Source of the DNA: Azospirillum rugosum
GTDB lineage: Bacteria > Pseudomonadota > Alphaproteobacteria > Azospirillales > Azospirillaceae
Length of the DNA stretch: 64,000 nt
Direction of reading: 5' to 3'
NCBI RefSeq assembly: GCF_017876155.1
Contig: NZ_JAGINP010000033.1
Coordinates: 25,656-89,655 of the forward strand
Shown here in pieces: positions 61,638-64,000 of this stretch (its first letter is position 1; the number at the start of each line of letters is the position of its first letter). The notes beneath the pieces were generated by a model. It searched no databases. It was not told where the DNA came from and worked only from the letters and a program-made list of their open reading frames with translations. The position numbers and the translations under genes are program-made.

Positions 61638-63200
61638 ATGAAGGTCGGCATCGACATGGGAACGACCATGACGGCGGGGGCGGCGGGGACGCCCGCGATG
61701 CTCGATCTTGAGGAGCTGCTCGCGACCCGCCTTTTGGTCCAGGGCAACTCCGGCTCCGGCAAATCGCACCTGCTGCGCCGCTTGGTGGAGCAGAGCGCCC
61801 GCTGGGTCCAGCAGGCGATCATCGACCCGGAAGGCGACTTCGTCACGCTGGCGGAGCGCTTCGGCCACATCGTCGTGGACGCCGACGAGCACACGGAGGC
61901 AGCCCTCCAGAGCGTCGCCGCCCGCGTGCGCCAGCACCGCGTCTCCGTCGTCCTGAACCTGGAGGGGCTGGACGCGGAGATGCAGATGCGGCACGCCGCC
62001 GCCTTCCTCGGCGGTCTGTTCGACGCCGACCGCGACCATTGGTACCCGATGCTGGTCGTGGTGGACGAGGCGCAGCTGTTCGCCCCCTCGGCCGCCGGCG
62101 AGGTGTCGGACGAGGCGCGCAAGGTCTCGCTCGGCGCCATGACCAACCTGATGTGCCGCGGCCGCAAGCGCGGCCTGGCCGGCGTGATCGCGACCCAGCG
62201 CCTCGCCAAGCTCGCCAAGAACGTGGCGGCGGAGGCGTCGAACTTCCTGATGGGCCGCACCTTCCTCGACATCGACATGGCGCGCGCCGCCGACCTGCTG
62301 GGCATGGAGCGCCGGACGGCGGAGATGTTCCGCGACCTGGAGCGCGGGCATTTCATCGCGCTCGGCCCCGCCATGTCGCGCCGCCCGCTGCCGCTGCGCA
62401 TCGGCGCCGTGGAGACTCAAGGGCGTGCCGGCAGCCCGAAGCTGATGCCGCTGCCCGACACCCCGCTGGAGGACGCGCGCGAGCTGATCTTCAAGCCCGG
62501 GGAGCCGGAGCCGCCGCGTATGCCCGTGCGCCGCCCCTCGACCTCGGCGAGCGCCGACCTGCTGGCCCAGTTGTCCCGCCCGCGCCCCTTCGTGGAGCCC
62601 GCCGCCCCCGACGAGCCCGTCATCGCACCGCCCGCCGAGGAGCCGGAAACCGCGGACCAGGCCGCCGAACGGCAGGCCGCCTACGAGGCGGTGCTGGGCG
62701 AGGTGCTGGCCGATCCGGAGGCGCCCTACCGTTCCATCGCCGTGCTCTACCAGGACTTCCTGGTGCGCTGCCGCAGCCGCGACGTGAGGGGCGAGCTGCT
62801 GGAACTGCCGGCCTTCCGCCGCAAGCTCGCCGCCGCCCGCGCCGGGGCCGGCCAGGGCACGGAGGAGAATCCCGCCTGGGAGAAGGCGACGCAGGTGGCG
62901 GGCACCCTGCCGGAGGACATCCAGGTCGTCTTCCTGCTGCTGGCCCGCGCCGCGCTGGACCACCTGCCCTGCCCGTCCGACGCCGACGTCGCCCGCGCCT
63001 GTGGCAGCCGGTCGCGCGGCCGTGCGCGGCGCCTGCTGACCTACATGGAGCAGCGCGGCTTCATCGCGACGCGCGGCGGCCTCGGCAACACCCGCAGCAT
63101 CGTCTTGCCCGCGCTGGGCTGGGAAACGGCCCTTGGCGATCCCAACGCGGACGACACGCCGGAATCCCCGGGCGGCGACGACCTGTTCGCCTCGGTTTGA
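61638..63200 (+). CDS. HerA/FtsK-like ATPase (DUF87 type)
   Basis: A 520-residue ATPase. Walker A is VQGNSGSGKSHLLRRL, Walker B MLVVVDEAQLF, with a HerA-like arginine region (MCRGRKRGLAGVIATQRLAK). The C-terminal 200 residues are unlike HerA and include a long helix and a winged-helix-like end (DVARACGSRSRGRARRLLTY). Such orphan HerA-like ATPases are often in DNA-handling or defence settings, but no nuclease is adjacent. The ATG follows GGAGG at about 10 nt. Confidence 0.8.
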   Translation: MKVGIDMGTTMTAGAAGTPAMLDLEELLATRLLVQGNSGSGKSHLLRRLVEQSARWVQQAIIDPEGDFVTLAERFGHIVVDADEHTEAALQSVAARVRQHRVSVVLNLEGLDAEMQMRHAAAFLGGLFDADRDHWYPMLVVVDEAQLFAPSAAGEVSDEARKVSLGAMTNLMCRGRKRGLAGVIATQRLAKLAKNVAAEASNFLMGRTFLDIDMARAADLLGMERRTAEMFRDLERGHFIALGPAMSRRPLPLRIGAVETQGRAGSPKLMPLPDTPLEDARELIFKPGEPEPPRMPVRRPSTSASADLLAQLSRPRPFVEPAAPDEPVIAPPAEEPETADQAAERQAAYEAVLGEVLADPEAPYRSIAVLYQDFLVRCRSRDVRGELLELPAFRRKLAAARAGAGQGTEENPAWEKATQVAGTLPEDIQVVFLLLARAALDHLPCPSDADVARACGSRSRGRARRLLTYMEQRGFIATRGGLGNTRSIVLPALGWETALGDPNADDTPESPGGDDLFASV

Positions 63201-63205
63201 ACCGC

Positions 63206-63619
63206 CTACGCGTCGTCGGGTTCGACTCCGGCGGCGAGCGCGTGGGCGAGCCGGGCCGCGGCCGCCACGACCGCCATCGCCTCCCCGGCCTTGGCGGTCA
63301 CGCGCGCCATCCCCTCCGGCGTGGGGCGGTAGAGGTCCGGATGGGGCAGCCGCTCCACGACGTCCCAGACCGGAATGGCCCCCGTTGGGTCCCAGATCTC
63401 GCAGACCTCCGGGTTCGGGCGCCGCGCCACCCAGGCCCGCTCGGCGTTGCCCTCGGCCCGAAAGCGGACGCCAAAGAAACGGCTCGCCGCCATCGCCCCG
63501 ATCGCCGCGATCAGGTCGCCGTCGGCATCCGGACAGCGCTCGGCGAGCGCGGCGCGCAACGCCTCGGCCAAGGCGCGGCGGTCGTCGTGATGGGGAAGTC
63601 CGTCGGGGTCGGTTCTCAT
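63206..63619 (-). CDS. Hypothetical protein
   Basis: A 137-residue protein, Ala-rich and helical at both ends (ALAEALRAALAERCPDADGD, AMAVVAAAARLAHALAAGVE) with a central beta part (FFGVRFRAEGNAERAWVARR). No motif recognised. It ends 6 nt from the ATPase stop, convergent. The start at 63619 is the best of two Met codons but has no strong ribosome site. Confidence 0.55.
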   Translation of the reverse strand: MRTDPDGLPHHDDRRALAEALRAALAERCPDADGDLIAAIGAMAASRFFGVRFRAEGNAERAWVARRPNPEVCEIWDPTGAIPVWDVVERLPHPDLYRPTPEGMARVTAKAGEAMAVVAAAARLAHALAAGVEPDDA

Positions 63620-63690
63620 GGTCCGCGATGGTAAGCCACCCGCGGCGCGCCGCAACGGGCGCGATGTCGCAAGCCCCAACGAAGGGGGAG

Positions 63691-63755
63691 GGATTTCCGC
63701 CCCCCTTCGCCACGCCGCTCAATCCCCTCCCCGCCGAAGGTGGGGGAGGGTTAGG
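63691..63755. repeat. REP-like hairpins
   Basis: AATCCCCTCCCCGCCGAAGG and GGGGGAGGGTTAGGGTGGGG belong to the palindrome family at 7036-7177 and 29387-29519. It is the fifth site in the window. Confidence 0.5.
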
Positions 63756-63796
63756 GTGGGGGCCCAACGCCCGGCGCTTTCCGGTCCAGCCAGAGC

Positions 63797-63849
63797 GAAC
63801 ACACGAAAAGCCGGCGCTCCTGAGGGGAGCACCGGCTTTTCGTGTGTTC
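63797..63849 (-). terminator. rRNA operon terminator
   Basis: A 24-bp nearly perfect stem (core AACACACGAAAAGCCGG with a GCTCC/GGAGC top) with one mismatch. Reading on the minus strand it gives GCCGGTGCTCC..GGAGCGCCGGC then TTTTCGTGTG. It lies about 70 nt after the 5S gene and should end the rRNA transcript. The symmetry lets it work in both directions. Confidence 0.8.
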
Positions 63850-63919
63850 GTGAAGACGTGCGTAAGTGACGATGCTGTATGAAGCGCGTCCAAGCGGCTG
63901 GCTTGGGCGTGTGCCGTGG

Positions 63920-64000
63920 TGACCTGGCGGCGACCTACTCTCCCACGTCTTGAGACGCAGTACCATCGGCGCTGAGGCGTTTCACGGCCGAGTTCGGAAT
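63920..64000 (-). rRNA. rrf: 5S ribosomal RNA, 3' part
   Basis: The reverse complement reads ATTCCGAACTCGGCCGTGAA, then CGCCGATGGTACTGCGTCTC and GTGGGAGAGTAGGTCGCCGC, ending in CAGGTC. This is the conserved 3' two-thirds of bacterial 5S rRNA. The 5' third lies beyond the window, with the rest of the operon presumably further right. Confidence 0.95.

Larger units (their letters stand above)
63620..63919. other. Gap between orphan gene and 5S rRNA
   Basis: Holds a REP-like unit at 63691-63755 and the long rRNA-operon terminator hairpin at 63797-63849. No gene is seen and no tRNA follows the 5S gene. Confidence 0.45.

Noticed and set aside
63210..63235. A T-loop-like word (GGTTCGACTCC) considered as a tRNA 3' half
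   Set aside because: There is no acceptor stem or anticodon arm around it, and it lies inside a recognised coding end. No tRNA gene was found in the window.

Overview
The window is high-GC DNA from an alphaproteobacterium, most likely Azospirillum or a close relative in the Rhodospirillales. The evidence is the complete System I cytochrome c maturation genes, an EcfG-like promoter, a ChrR-type ECF sigma/anti-sigma pair, the amtB type, and dense cyclic-nucleotide signalling. It ends inside a 5S rRNA gene on the minus strand, so an rRNA operon lies just beyond the right edge. Species assignment is inference from gene content.

Positions 1-5600 look like an accessory island. A DUF4126 gene start is followed by a secreted orphan protein, an XRE regulator, a tyrosine-phosphatase-like protein, a probable decayed gene, several unrecognised small proteins, a serine recombinase and a ParDE toxin-antitoxin pair, in DNA visibly poorer in GC than the rest.

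Positions 5600-12500 carry a polar amino-acid ABC transporter (hisM, hisQ, hisJ and hisP types, minus strand) and two tandem AspT-family antiporters. Positions 12680-21120 hold a candidate structured RNA and then the ccm genes (ccmAB, ccmCDEFGHI). A VapBC-type toxin-antitoxin pair in the opposite orientation splits ccmB from ccmC. Positions 21300-26050 hold a HisKA_2 sensor kinase, a small exported protein, an EamA exporter, a DUF1232 protein, a rhodanese and a VOC protein.

Positions 26050-33120 carry amtB with a candidate sigma-54 promoter, the glycogen genes glgC and glgA, and lepA. Just after lepA is a three-gene cassette. Its first product is a stand-alone colicin-E3-type ribonuclease domain with the catalytic Asp, His and Glu in place. 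This is the most unusual system in the window. Next come a YciE/DUF892 stress protein behind an EcfG-like promoter, a glycine-zipper lipoprotein, a LysR regulator, an SH3/SPOR-like protein, an HD-GYP response regulator and a receiver protein.

Positions 40780-45090 are the translation block rpmI-rplT-pheS-pheT (minus strand), with a 22-codon Phe-rich leader reading frame before pheS. Positions 45230-54970 hold a methyltransferase, an L-asparaginase with a metal-binding-like N-terminus, an RNA methyltransferase, chrR/rpoE, an IalB-like protein, rlmN, two small membrane proteins, argG and pip. Positions 55060-63620 hold a thermonuclease-like protein, an M48 protease, a class III cyclase, an EAL-CBS-GGDDF protein, a HerA-like ATPase and an orphan. 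Many intergenic gaps hold long, near-perfect inverted repeats of at least four kinds, an unusual concentration for one window.
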